Shown: one piece after another, positions 1 through 10,094 of the stretch
Position numbering within the stretch: position 1 is the first letter of the stretch
Layout of the letters: every line of letters begins with the position of its first letter
DNA from: Vesta saturnalis
Lineage: Eukaryota; Arthropoda; Insecta; Coleoptera; Lampyridae
DNA length: 64,000 bases
NCBI GenBank assembly: GCA_036346205.1
Contig: JARFJB010000006.1
Coordinates: 265,001-329,000, forward strand
Direction of reading: 5' to 3'
Position numbers and translations under genes: made by a program
Notes under the pieces: model-generated
Told to the model about the DNA's origin: nothing
The model's database searches: none
The model's input: only the letters and a program-made list of their open reading frames with translations

Positions 1-59
1 TTCCTAATGATTGTAATTTATAATAACTAAAATAAAAACAAAACCGATAATAGTAACTA

Positions 60-1131
60 TCATAAAACATGCTCGATATGTCCCCCTCTACGCTCCGCAC
101 ATTTTCTACAACGATTTAACACTGAATGTGTAACCCTAATTAACGTATTTCTATTTACAGAATTTAGTACATGTCTTACTCTATTTTCTAAAATGTCAAG
201 ATTTTCTGGAGTGTCGAAATAGTACATCTCGTTTTTGTATGACCCCATAAATAAAAATCTAGTGGGTTTCAAGTCAGGGGACCTGGCAGGCCATAAAATG
301 TCCCCATTATTGGAAATTAATTTATTATTAAATACTCTTTGCAAATATTGTTTAACGTCTGCTGAATTGTGTGCTGGACAGCCGTCTTGCATAAACCAAA
401 TATTTTCTAAATTTGGATTGATGTTTCTCAGAGCGGGTATGATTTGTTCTTGCAACATCTCTAAGTATCGGACTCCGTTTAAATTATAATTGAAAATAAA
501 TGGTCCAATTAAGTTATTTCCTAAAATGTTACATTTAAAATAAACTTTTTAAGAAAATTTTATTTATACCTATAATTCCGCATCATACATTGAAACCAAA
601 TCTGGTTTGAAATCTCCTTTCACAAACTTTATGGGGATTTTCCACATTCCATAAGTGCGTATTTTGCCTATTAAAAATTCCGCAATTTGTAAATCTGGTT
701 TCATCAGTCCATAAAACGTTGGACGAGAATTGAGGATCTTCCCCAGATTTTTGAATGTACCACCGTGAAAATGCCATTCATCTCTCAAAATCACCTTCTC
801 GTTTTTTTCAAATGTCATGGACGGAGGATTTCGGAATGTGTAATACATCGGCCATTTTTCTAACCGAAGATGCTTCGTTTTCACCAACAAAATTTAGAAC
901 AGCATTATTATTACCTTCATTATCTTTAACATACTTGTTAAGTCTTTCCTTCTCAAAACTGCCATATGATAATAAATTCATCACTAAAGTCCTGAAATGT
1001 CTTTTATTCGGTTGAACCCGATCGGGAAATATTTCTTCATAATTTCTTATTGCATTATCTGCGTTTCTATTTGCTTTGAAATAGATTTCAAGCATATCTA
1101 GCTTCTCTTCATTGGAATATCTTAACGCCAT
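60..1131 (-). pseudogene. DUF4817-type DDE transposase, broken
   Basis: Three reading-frame pieces make up one degraded transposase. The N-terminal piece (1131-808, starting MALRYSNEEKLDMLEIY) matches the DUF4817 helix-turn-helix domain found ahead of Tc1/mariner-like DDE domains in insects. The middle piece (777-583) has the first catalytic block, WTDETRFTNCGIFNRQNTH. The C-terminal piece (458-60) has the second block QDGCPAHNS and the block WPARSPDLKPT. In copy 2 the last block continues as SPIDFFVWG, whereas here it is KPTRFLFMG, so the expected third acidic residue is replaced by Arg. Frameshifts near 800 and 540-580 separate the pieces. The protein would act on its own element by cut and paste; this copy cannot be active. 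Confidence 0.8.
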
Positions 1132-1398
1132 ACTTCAAAAAATCTTGCACCAAGATACAAAACAGGAATAAATATTAACAATAATAACAACAGGAACAAA
1201 CAATAAAAACAACACAAACGAATAACAGAATAAAACAATAATAAACACTAACAATGACAACAAGAACAATTATTTTTCCAAGTACATAACACAGATTGCG
1301 AATAATTTACGCGAAAAAATAAATTATGTCATCTTCTTGTCAGGCATTTCAATTATTATCCATGGCCTCATATTTTATTTTGTTTAAATGTTTGGTTG

Positions 1399-1680
1399 CT
1401 GAAAGTAAATTTTCATATCATGTAATACATTGTTGAAGAGGTGTTAAAATCCACTATTCGATAATGTAAAAATCCAAATAGCGTCCAAAAACAATAGTTA
1501 GAAATGTATTAAATTTTGTAGGTAAAAACAGATACATTAGCAAGGGTTTAAATTTTTGATAGTTGGAAGTAAATTCTCGCATCATGTGATACATCGCTGA
1601 AAAGGTGATAAAAAATACTATTAGATAATGTAAAATCCAAGATGGCGTCCATATGAAAAACAATAGTTAGTGTATGTATT
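1399..1680. repeat. Imperfect direct duplication in the 5' region of transposon copy 1
   Basis: The stretch 1399-1510 (GAAAGTAAATTTTCATATCA onward, ending AACAATAGTTAGAAATGTAT) recurs with about 75-80% similarity by eye at 1565-1680. The offset is about 166 bases. It lies between the transposase start and the terminal repeat, so it is subterminal non-coding DNA of the element. Confidence 0.7.
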
Positions 1681-1981
1681 TCAAAAACAAATGACTGTAG
1701 ATAAATTTTGGTACTTTTTTTAAAATTGTCTTTTAAAAGTGTCGTAATAATGTAGAAATCAAAATGTTGTCAGACTTCAAATAAAAGAGCTACAGGGGGT
1801 AGTAGAAAATGCACAATTTTTGTTTTCTTCAATTATTTCAAAAACAAAAGAAGTTACTTCAAATCTGACCATCTACCATGATGATAGCCATAAAATTCTC
1901 TAAAACTTTCCCCATTTAACCGACATTCTATCTTCAATATTAACGAATATAGCAATACATGCATGCTGAATCTCGGACACA

Positions 1982-1983
<2 letters not shown>

Positions 1984-2027
<44 letters not shown>
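1984..2027. repeat. (TA)n microsatellite at a TE junction
   Basis: About 22 TA units separate the end of the mariner-like element from the start of the Penelope-like relic. It probably grew from a TA target site. Confidence 0.9.
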
Positions 2028-2029
<2 letters not shown>

Positions 2030-2995
2030 AAGACTTCGAAGACCAAGCGATATCCGAATTCACAGAGAAAATAAGGATGTGGGTTAGATACGTGGACGAT
2101 ACTTTCGTATACAACACGGCAAGCATAAGCTAGATGAATTCCTAGATCTAAATAGCCGAGCACCCTCCATAAAATTCACAATGGAATTGGAGTTGGAACA
2201 AAAACTGCCATTCCTGGATGTACTTGTACACAGGAATGACAACACTTTCACGACAAGTGTATACAAGAAACCTACCCACACGGAGAAGTACCTACACTAC
2301 AACTCCAATCACCACAAAAACGTGAAGTTAGGCGTGGCAAAATGCTTGTACGATAGAGCAAAAACAATATGTTCAAAACAAGAGGATCTGAAAAAGAAAA
2401 TATCGCTAGAACACTCAAAGAAAATGGCTACTCCTAACCTAAACAGGGAAAGGGTAACCGAAAAAGAAGAACCTAAATATACAGCGATAATACCATATAT
2501 ACAAGGTACCTCAGAGAAAATACGAAGGATAGGCAGCAAATACAAGATACGCACTGCCTTCAAATCGACCAGAACGCTCAGAGGAATACTAATCAAAACC
2601 AAACCATTCAATGAAAATCAGAATTCCAAGAATTGAGTATGCAATATACCATGCGAATGCGGCAGAGCATACATAGGAGAGAGCAGTAGACCACTCAAAG
2701 TGAGAATTCAGGAACTTAAGAACAACTTCCGCAAGGGCGAAACAGAAAAATCAAGAATCGCCGAACATGTCTGGAACGCAGATCACCGCATCCAATAGGA
2801 TAACATACAGAGAGTGGCAAAGGAGCAGAACGCAACTCGTCGGAAACTCAACAACATCGCACTAGCAGGCAAAGCAATAAGCCAAGCTAGTGTGGAAATG
2901 AAACCCATAGGGATTCCAATAATGCGCGAAGAGCATAAGCGCAATACACCTGCGCAAGAAGTTACGGCGCAACATGCACAATAAACTTCTGCGTA
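2030..2995 (+). pseudogene. Penelope-like element: RT C-terminal part plus GIY-YIG endonuclease, 5' truncated
   Basis: Starting right after the TA run, the plus strand encodes the end of a Penelope-type reverse transcriptase. A YVDD box (reading RYVDDTFVYN) lies near 2090. The stretch LPFLDVLVHRNDNTFTTSVY follows, then YKKPTHTEKYLHYNSNHH. After a stop and frame change at about 2636, bases 2645-2800 encode the GIY-YIG domain (IPCECGRAYIGESSRPL, then RIAEHVWNADHR), as in Penelope-like elements. The single domain order RT then GIY-YIG is diagnostic of this class. The element is 5' truncated at the YVDD motif and carries stops, so it is dead. It is followed by the tRNA-like/hammerhead-like unit at 3036. 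Confidence 0.88.
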
Positions 2996-3035
2996 ATCAC
3001 GAAAAAGTTTAATATATACTAGTTCTAAAAAATAT

Positions 3036-3300
3036 ATATTGGATTACTGAGTGGCTCATCGGTAAAGGTGTCAGACTAGTAAGTGAAAGGTACCAAGTTC
3101 GAATCTGAGAGTCGTTAAGTGCTTGGGAAAAAAATATATATAACATATGAATTCGACTCAAGTGCGAAAACAGTCCTTCTCAGGCCTAAGCCTGATAATG
3201 GAAGCAGAGGTAGCGCACAAAAAGCAAAAACTGTGGAAATAGGCCGATTAACTCAACTAATATGAAACCACAGTTACAAAACTCTTATAATACAGAAAAA
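3036..3300 (+). repeat. tRNA-like head plus hammerhead-like tail unit, copy 1 (damaged)
   Basis: This unit is about 80-85% similar by eye to 4463-4760. Its head has a pol III A-box-like TGGCTCATCGG (3052-3062) and a B-box-like AAGTTCGAATCTG near 3095. After a short A/T run it has AGTCCTTCTCAGGCCTAAGC (from about 3173) and CTGATAATGGAAGCAGAG, but the second half of stem II and the GAAAC box are deleted compared with copy 2. It begins about 40 bases after the Penelope-like coding relic, so it may be that element's terminal repeat, or an independent SINE. Confidence 0.7.
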
Positions 3301-4462
3301 GTGTTAGATTACTGTTGTGTTTCTACTCCTACAATTTAGAATTACTCCACAATTGGGAAGCTAACGCTTACTATATAAAGCCGTTTGATTGCATCAATTT
3401 TCTTTCTGCAAAGTATCACATTTCATACAAAATGTGAGAATGCATTCAAAAATACTATGTCATATCTTTCCAAATTATTTCTAAATGGTTTTCTTTGAAA
3501 CAATACAAATAAAATATGGAGCGTCTTATAGGGGTGTATGAAAGAGAATGATGAGGTTCCACAGTTGTTACTCCACAACTTTCACTATAGTATGGGTGTC
3601 TGTAAGAGATAAAGCTGCTACTTCAGTACATTTTTTGAAGTACAATATGAAGTATATTTTTATATGAGTGCCATTTGTTTAACATCAGGTTGAACTTTTG
3701 TATCGTTGTATTTCTCACATAAACCAGAGAACGCGTTGCATCCTTCATAACCTTAAAAAATAACCGCATTTAGTCCTTAACTTGAAATACTAGCTCAATC
3801 ATAAAGGACAGATGTTAGAATTTAGGCGGTTCTTCCAATAAATGTACACAAGAGATGGTACTTTTGATTTAATTAACGCGTGAATGTTATTTATTATAGT
3901 TTGGTTCTGTCATATAGAGTTTGCATTATTTACTTTACTTAAATATTTACTATATTTGTAGTTTATTATATTCCTAATTGTTTAAACGTATAATTTATTT
4001 TTGTTGCTATATTTGTATATTTTGCTTTTTTTGCGCAACAATTTTTACATGTTTTCTTACCATGGTTATGTTGTCAGTACTCTGGACTTTGTAAATACGT
4101 ACCACATATCTGAAAACCGCGACGTGCTTCTGAATTTCGCTCACCAATGATTTACATAATAGAATGAGCAGGAATCTATCGTCGATTTTTTGAAGAACCG
4201 TACAGCAACCAGAGATTTTCTAAGCCTAGGCGCTGCAGCTGAGGAAAAAGGATATGGCCAAAACCAAAATGTCAGTATCCGCACGAGTTAATACGGGCTT
4301 AGCTCTAATAAGTACCATGTCCGTAACGTGCATTATTCGTCCGTTTGCTTCCTCCATTTGGTCACAATATTACGCCTATTTACGTTACAGAGGCAACCTG
4401 ACGAACGGTCAGACTTTACTAATTCACTCAAATATTGTCAAACCCAGAGAGGTAATCACTCA
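3301..4462. other. Unassigned AT-rich DNA
   Basis: I see no coding similarity. A TATATAAAGCC motif lies near 3379, and short open frames near 4254-4531 lack recognisable content. The stretch lies between two copies of the tRNA-like/hammerhead-like unit and may be internal DNA of the same retroelement. Confidence 0.5.
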
Positions 4463-4549
4463 GTAATTACTCAGTGGCTCAGCGGTAAAGGTGTCAGACT
4501 AGTAAGTGAAAAGTACCAAGTTCGAATATGAGAGTAGTCAAGTGCTTGG

Positions 4550-4591
<42 letters not shown>

Positions 4592-4760
4592 GTATATATA
4601 ACATATGAATGCGAAAACAGTCCTTCTCAGGACTAAGTCTGATGATGGAAGCAGAGTCCGCTTCCGAAACGTAGCGCTCAAAAAGCATAAACTGTGGAAA
4701 TAGGCCGATCAACTCCACTAATAGGAAACCACAGTTACAAAATACTTATAATACAGAATT
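4463..4760 (+). repeat. tRNA-like head plus hammerhead-like tail unit, copy 2
   Basis: The head carries an A box TGGCTCAGCGG (4475-4485), matching the TRGYNNANNGG consensus, and a B-box-like AGTTCGAATAT (about 4519-4529). A (TA)n tract fills 4551-4600 and the hammerhead-like motif lies at 4617-4670. The repeat ends near CACAGTTACAAAATACTTAT, also present in copy 1. Two dispersed copies with pol III boxes fit a tRNA-derived SINE, or a Penelope-type terminal repeat carrying a tRNA-like head. Confidence 0.75.
4617..4672 (+). ncRNA. Hammerhead-ribozyme-like motif
   Basis: In order: hairpin AGTCCT-TCTC-AGGACT (4619-4634), the conserved box CTGATGA (4639-4645), stem II GGAAGC...GCTTCC (4647-4652 with 4660-4665), then GAAAC (4666-4670) followed by GTA. 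These are the invariant boxes of hammerhead ribozymes, known from Penelope-like elements and from the Schistosoma Sm-alpha SINEs. Stem III and the cleavage-site pairing are not convincing by eye; GAAAC-GTA would fit a minimal type with almost no stem III. Activity is not claimed. Confidence 0.55.
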
Positions 4761-4809
4761 AATTGTTTTGTTATTGCATGCATTTTAGTCTAACACGTTC
4801 AGCCCCACG

Positions 4810-4911
4810 TGCCCACCGGTGGGCATTTTTGTTTTGCTTCTAGGGACCATGTGCCCACCGGTGGGCACTCAGCATTTTACATTTCAGGACAGCGTGTCCA
4901 CCGGTGGGAAC
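4810..4911. repeat. Triplet of subterminal palindromes, left end of piggyBac copy 1
   Basis: TGCCCACCGGTGGGCA (4810-4825), GTGCCCACCGGTGGGCAC (4851-4868) and the weaker GTGTCCACCGGTGGGAAC (4894-4911) are spaced about 42 bases apart. They are candidate binding sites for the Cys-rich C-terminal domain, which in the moth piggyBac element binds a palindromic end sequence as a dimer. Confidence 0.85.
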
Positions 4912-5194
4912 GAAATACACTGATTTTAAATAGCGCTTTCGAATCAGCGGTCCCAGGAAGTAAAAAAAAAATATTTTGGTCCAAGATGTTTACATACTGG
5001 TTTTTATTTTGAAAGAGGTTTTCCTTTTGAGAGTAATTATACAGTTTTCTTGAAAAAAATACTTTAATGAGCCAGAAAAAAATGAAATAAACTTAGACTT
5101 AAAAACTACTTTACATGTTTCCTTAAAAAAAAATACGTTTACAAATTGAAAAAGCGAAATGACTCTATCAAACAAATAAACTGGAACTTAAAAA

Positions 5195-6892
5195 CTACTT
5201 TACATGTTTCTGAAAGCAAGTCAGGCACATAGGAACATTGCAAGATACGCAGATGGTATAGACTTTTTTTGCATTTTTTCTCGAAAATGCACTATTTTCT
5301 CTAATGCTCATATTTTTGTAGCACACACTGCATCTTTTTCTGGTTACTCTCTTTTGCCCTGGGACTTCAATTAGCTTGCAGGCTGAAGTACTTGGTTCTC
5401 TTGATGTAGATGGATGAGCTTTCAAATCTTCAGTTGCAACAAGACCCATAACCACTGATTCCCTAAATTTATTTATATTCATTTTTTTATTGTTGACCTT
5501 GTTATATAAATGTAGGGCATTGACAACTGTTGTAGAATTATAATATGAAAAAGCAAACGTTTATACCGTTTCACAGTTCTTCTTAGGAATGGAGCATATG
5601 ACGCCATTTGGTCTGACAGGTCTATGAACCCTTTACCTTTATTATACTCAAGGATCATATCTGATTTGCTAACTTCTTTCCCTTTCTTCATAAATGTAGT
5701 TATTGCAGCATTATGTTTTGTACTTAGCATCGAAACAGCTCTCTTATCTTTCCATTTTAATACAACTACTTTATCCTTGTTTTGTCTGGCTATAATGTTA
5801 CCTTTCTGCAATTTCTCTTTTGTAACTTCTGGGGGGTTTCCTTTTTTATTCGTCCGTAAAGTACCAACTAAGTGGGTCTTTTGGTCGATTAATCTTTTAG
5901 AGAGGGAGACATTAGTATACCAGTTGTCTGTGTACAAGGTACGGCCGCTACCCAGTAAGCCATCCATGAGTTCCATTACGATTTTTTCTGAAACAGAAGA
6001 ATCCTCGGTTCTTTCTCTGTCAGTATATACCTTAAATGACCAAGTGTAACCTCCAGCAACGCATAACTTAAAAACTTTGATGCCCTAACGATGACGCTTA
6101 TTTGGTATATACTGGCGGAAAGATAGACGTCCTCGGAATGGGATATTGCTCTCGTCAATACAAATGAGATCATCTGGAACATATGACGTTTTAAATTTAG
6201 CTAGCAATAAATTCAGAACATCGGATACTTTGTATAACCTATCGTTTTCCGGTTTAGGAGGAGCTTCATTATTGCATGTATGGAACATTCCCAGCAGGCT
6301 CTCAAACCTGTTTCTGCTCATGTATTTGGGTACTGAATTTTGAAATAATGTGTTTCTGGACCAATAGTCACGTAACTGAGGCATTTGCACGAGGCCCATC
6401 CACATTAAAATGCCCAGAAATTTTCTCATTTCTGTACGATCTGTATCACTCCATTTTAAAGTTTTTCCGTTGCGAATAAACTCTGCCACTCTTTGTGAAG
6501 CGAATTTGTTTGTTTCTTTTACTAAGAGATCAATAACAACATTATCAATAAAATGGCTGAACAACTCTAGAGGGGATTTATCTCTTAATTTTTCAAATAT
6601 TTCGGAAGGGCAGCCTACACTTTGAAGATCAAAACTAAAAGACAATCTATCTCCCCGAACAAGCTCCCACTGTTTCCTTCCTTGTTGTAATTGAATTTCC
6701 TTCAGATTCTGAAGATTCTCCTAAGACACTTTCAGAAGATAGACCGTCGCTTACTACTTCGTCACTCTCTTGTGTCAGATAATCTTCATCCTCAGCAGAG
6801 TTATCCGAAAATCCTGTATTTTCCTGGTCATCAGAGGAATTTTCAATTATTTGTTCTAACTCCTTTTGTGTTAAATAACTCCTACTTGCCAT
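5195..6892 (-). pseudogene. piggyBac transposase, three lesions
   Basis: The order on the minus strand is an acidic N-terminus (MASRSYLTQKELEQII at 6892), the DDE_Tnp_1_7 core, then a Cys-rich C-terminal domain (CSVCYKNM, CVSCNVPMCLTCFQKH) of the piggyBac type. Catalytic-region blocks are ICIDESNIPFRGR, TLYTDNWYTN and KGFIDLSDQMASY, each carrying the expected Asp. Lesions: a frameshift near 6650, one in-frame TAG at about 6086 where the family usually has an aromatic residue, and a frameshift near 5555. About 560 residues in total, near family length. With so few lesions this is a fairly young copy. Confidence 0.9.
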
Positions 6893-6960
6893 TATGCTAT
6901 TTTTAATTTAGATCTGAAATAAACAAAAGCATTATAGTCTAAAAAAGGTAAAATATTGCA

Positions 6961-7031
6961 TGTCCACCCGTGGTCATGTGGTCCCAGAATGTAAAATTAC
7001 ATCCTGGGACCGCGTGACCACCGGTGGTCAC
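6961..7031. repeat. Subterminal palindromes, right end of piggyBac copy 1
   Basis: TGTCCACCCGTGGTCA (6961-6976) and the perfect GTGACCACCGGTGGTCAC (7014-7031) flank a 32-base near-perfect inverted repeat at 6980-7011 with arms GGTCCCAG and CTGGGACC. The GGTCCCAGGACGTAG element recurs next to the right terminal repeat at about 7138. Confidence 0.85.
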
Positions 7032-7196
7032 AAAAAAAACCTAAAAATTTCTTAGAAAAAAATAAAATACGACATTCCAAATTTCCGACCGTAAAAAATA
7101 AAATCAATAAGTTAAAGCATAACATAAATAAAACTTTGGTCCCAGGACGTAGAAACAAAATGCCCACTGGTGGGCACGTGGGGCTCAACGTGTTAA

Positions 7197-9655
7197 AAAG
7201 AATTATTTTTACGTTACAAGGAATAAAATCTGCACAACTATCCTTACGGTTGCAACGGTTGGGACTCTTATGGTGATCTTGTTCTTGCGAATGCGAACCT
7301 AAGATTGATCATTCTAATTTCGGTAAGTTTATAAGCACTAATCCGACAATAATTAAACACTTCATTTGAACTTCGATGACTCGAACGTTAGATGACTGTA
7401 AACATGAAAACAATAATCCGTGAATTAAGAACTTATTTTTAATTGTAGCATCAAGACGATACTGAATAACAATAATCCAAAAGCCAGTGCAATAAATCGG
7501 CACAAGTAGTATCCTCACGTCACTAATTTGTGTAACATCAGACGATCGGAGTTGATCTCTCGAAACACGTGCTCTACTCCGATTTCCCAAATTATTGTTC
7601 GCCTACGGTCTGTTGCTACGACACACAGCAGAATATTCATGTCCCTGTATTTTGATATTTCATTTCCCTAAACCAATTACAGGAACCTGTAACTTAATAA
7701 ATATTAACTTGCACAGGTGCATTACTTGTCCCATATGACATCACTACTCACAAAATTTTTTAAATTATTTTCTATTTACATATGACAGTTGGTCGCATTC
7801 AATTATTATATTGAACCTTAATTCTAATTACTACAAACTAATTTTAACAATCAAAATTACTAAGTTTTTCTCTTTTTCTTTATCGATTTATATACAATGA
7901 ATTAAATTTTAATTACAACGTAGTAACAAGATAAACAGTCTAAATGGGTAGAATTATTTCCGCCAGAGGACTTGCACTTCTCACCAACATTTGTAACTAC
8001 ATGATAAGTGTTATAAATTATAATTCTGGATAATATTGTTGGCCAGGAATTTAAAAAGTTCTTATTTATTGGAATTGTTTCGTAGATAATCCTCCTAATT
8101 AGTTGGTAAATAACCTGTTAGAAAATACTGTAAATAAAATAAAGTTACTGATTCATTGTTATAGATATTTTTGGTAGATCCTATTTTCGTAATCGAGATG
8201 CACGGTTATTCCTTGTACTATATTTAATACTATTTGGTGGTATAAATCCCAAACAAAATCTGCACGTTTCGAGCCATGAGTTTCAATTATTGCGTTAATG
8301 TATAGTTTTACTGCACATTAAAATATTCTTGAAATGATCTCATATTTGGGAGTGGTTTTAACATGTGTACAAATGCGCCATCATCAAAGATAATGGCCAT
8401 CACATTTATCAGGTTTTGGAGGTTTGCTAAGAACAAAATTTTCAAGTAAGGTCAAGTGGTGTAATAGTGAGACAGTCAAAGAAGTGGTGAAAAATGAGAC
8501 GCCCTTCAAATTTACAGAAAAATTTGTTGTAAATTTTTTTAGAAAATTCTCTGTACGTCCTCAATCCTCATACTGCAATGTACAACAATTTAAATATTTA
8601 TTAACCCTGCCGATAACATTTAATGACACAATAAAATAGAACGCTAATAATATCGCTTTTAAACTTTTAAATTTCTGGCGCCTAAGTTATCCGTCAAGCA
8701 GCAACAGAACGTCGTAGGAAGTCGTGACTGGTTGAAAAATGTTCGAACGTGTTTTAGCTAGCGGTCGGCGCCGATATGCAGCATTTAGTATAATTGTAAC
8801 CATAGGACTGTGCACTTCTTCGCTGGGGTAAAAACGAGACACGGTTTGGGGTAAATATGAGACAGTAAATGGATAAAAATAAGATGCATTTTTAACGTAA
8901 AATTTTACTTCAGCATCATGCTGAACCATAAAAGAAGAAAGCTGAACCATATAGTGAACAAGATCTTTAGAAGGCACTCTCGCGTATTCGAGAAAAGAAG
9001 CTAAGTGTGAGGTAAGTCGCCAAAACGTTTAAAATTGATAAATAGTTACTAAGCAGACGCTCAAATAACAAACAGTTAGGAAAGAAGGAGCTTGAAAAGA
9101 ATCTTATTGAAAAGATTCACATTATGGCAAAATCTCGCTCTGTGTCAAGCAGAAGGTAAGATTAGTATCTTCATCTTTAACCCATTAAAAATTATCATAA
9201 ATGCACTAAAGGGTATATAAATATTTCACAACCAGTCTTAGAAAATTCATGAGCAGTATAAAAAAATAAAATTATTTCTAAATAAATTATTTTCCAATAA
9301 GAATTAAAGAAAGTTTAAATGAACCTTTCTTAGTATTGAATGTATTATACGAAAAGCAAAAGCATTGTATCATAGTCGTTAAAGTTTTATTGATTTATCG
9401 CAGAAATATAGGTAAACCTTGAATTGATTAGGAAATTTCCAAAACATTCCCTGAAAGTAAATATTTATTTCAATTACAATAAACGGTAGTCCTGAACCTG
9501 TACGTAGTGAAATTACTAAACAGAGTGGTGCCAAAAAAATTTTATTACCCGACGAATTTTTGTTATAGACTTATTGGCTAGGGAGTTTTACCGGATCTTA
9601 TTCTTATAAATATCTGATAATTTAATTTATAATTAGTTTTGAAAATATTTCCTGT
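7197..9655. other. Unassigned region with a short GAGAC-type repeat cluster
   Basis: No gene is recognised. Minus-strand frames such as 8977-8687 are open but lack a convincing family match. Bases 8469-8885 hold a motif cluster described separately. The rest is AT-rich and may contain eroded TE DNA. Confidence 0.5.
8465..8885. repeat. Dispersed short repeat, GGTAAAAAYGAGACA type
   Basis: Related motifs occur at about 8467 (TAGTGAGACAG), 8494 (AAATGAGACG), 8826 (GGTAAAAACGAGACAC), 8846 (GGTAAATATGAGACAG) and 8872 (GGATAAAAATAAGATGC). The last three are spaced about 22-26 bases. This is the style of subterminal repeats in DNA transposons such as the pogo-like copy in this window. No transposase was identified between them. 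Confidence 0.45.
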
Positions 9656-10078
9656 TGTAAGGCTGGTAGGAGGTGGTAATTTATTCTACAAACACTTACA
9701 CAAGTATAATAATCCAAAAGATTAAAAGTTGTTACAAGAGGTCATGGTCATAACAAAAGTCTTAGGTTGTTGCACACACTAGCACTCGCGAAGGAAGCGG
9801 CGAATACTCGCGTCTGTGGCCGGGGTTTGGCCGGAAGGTGTTGAGAGGAATCGTCCCCGAAGCACTACTTCTCGTAAACAGTAATACGGGCCCTACTTCT
9901 TACGGTTAGATCCTGTGATGGTCGTTCAGCTCAATTCGTAAGATTATAACCAAGTAAGAGTATGTTTCCATCTATGACTTTTAACGTGTGGTGCCATCTG
10001 GTAACGTCTGTACAACTTAGTGTATGTGGATGTATATGTTGGGGTGCCTAACTATTAGGCGTTGCTGGGTCCGTTACA
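9656..10078 (-). repeat. 3' LTR of Gypsy 1
   Basis: 423 bases, TG...CA ends, about 95% similar by eye to the matching parts of the other LTR. Confidence 0.92.
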
Positions 10079-10094
10079 GACTCCCCCTCTGAAT
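10079..10094 (-). promoter_or_regulatory. Polypurine tract of Gypsy 1
   Basis: The minus strand reads AGAGGGGGAGTC immediately before the TGTAAC start of the 3' LTR. This is the expected plus-strand primer position. Confidence 0.8.

Larger units (their letters stand above)
1..1985 (-). mobile_element. DUF4817/mariner-like DNA transposon, copy 1 (left part cut by window)
   Basis: A minus-strand transposase relic lies at 60-1131. The right end at about 1961-1984 reads, on the minus strand, CAGTGTGTCCGAGATTCAGC directly next to a TA run, the usual form of an IS630/Tc1/mariner-type terminus at a TA target. Copy 2 at 17.4-19.6 kb starts with CAGGGTGTCC, also beside a TA run. Both copies share a subterminal motif near ATCCAAGATGGCGTCCAT (about 1636-1653 here; reverse complement near 17733). 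The other end lies before the window. The family link is seen in sequence; assignment to a named subfamily is not attempted. Confidence 0.7.
4790..7196 (-). mobile_element. piggyBac-like transposon, copy 1 (both ends present)
   Basis: The right end reads outward to GTTAA at 7193-7196. The left end starts CTAACACGTTCAGCCCCACG at 4790, a one-base change from TTAA. The two ends are inverted repeats of about 35 bases that include TGCCCACCGGTGGGCA (4810-4825) and TGCCCACTGGTGGGCA (7161-7176). Additional palindromes of the same type lie just inside each end. The broken transposase at 5195-6892 fills the interior. Confidence 0.92.

Noticed and set aside
8687..8977. 96-codon minus-strand frame ending in LLLLDG
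   Set aside because: Only a short resemblance to a pogo DDE_1 block; the surrounding blocks are missing and a stop follows directly.
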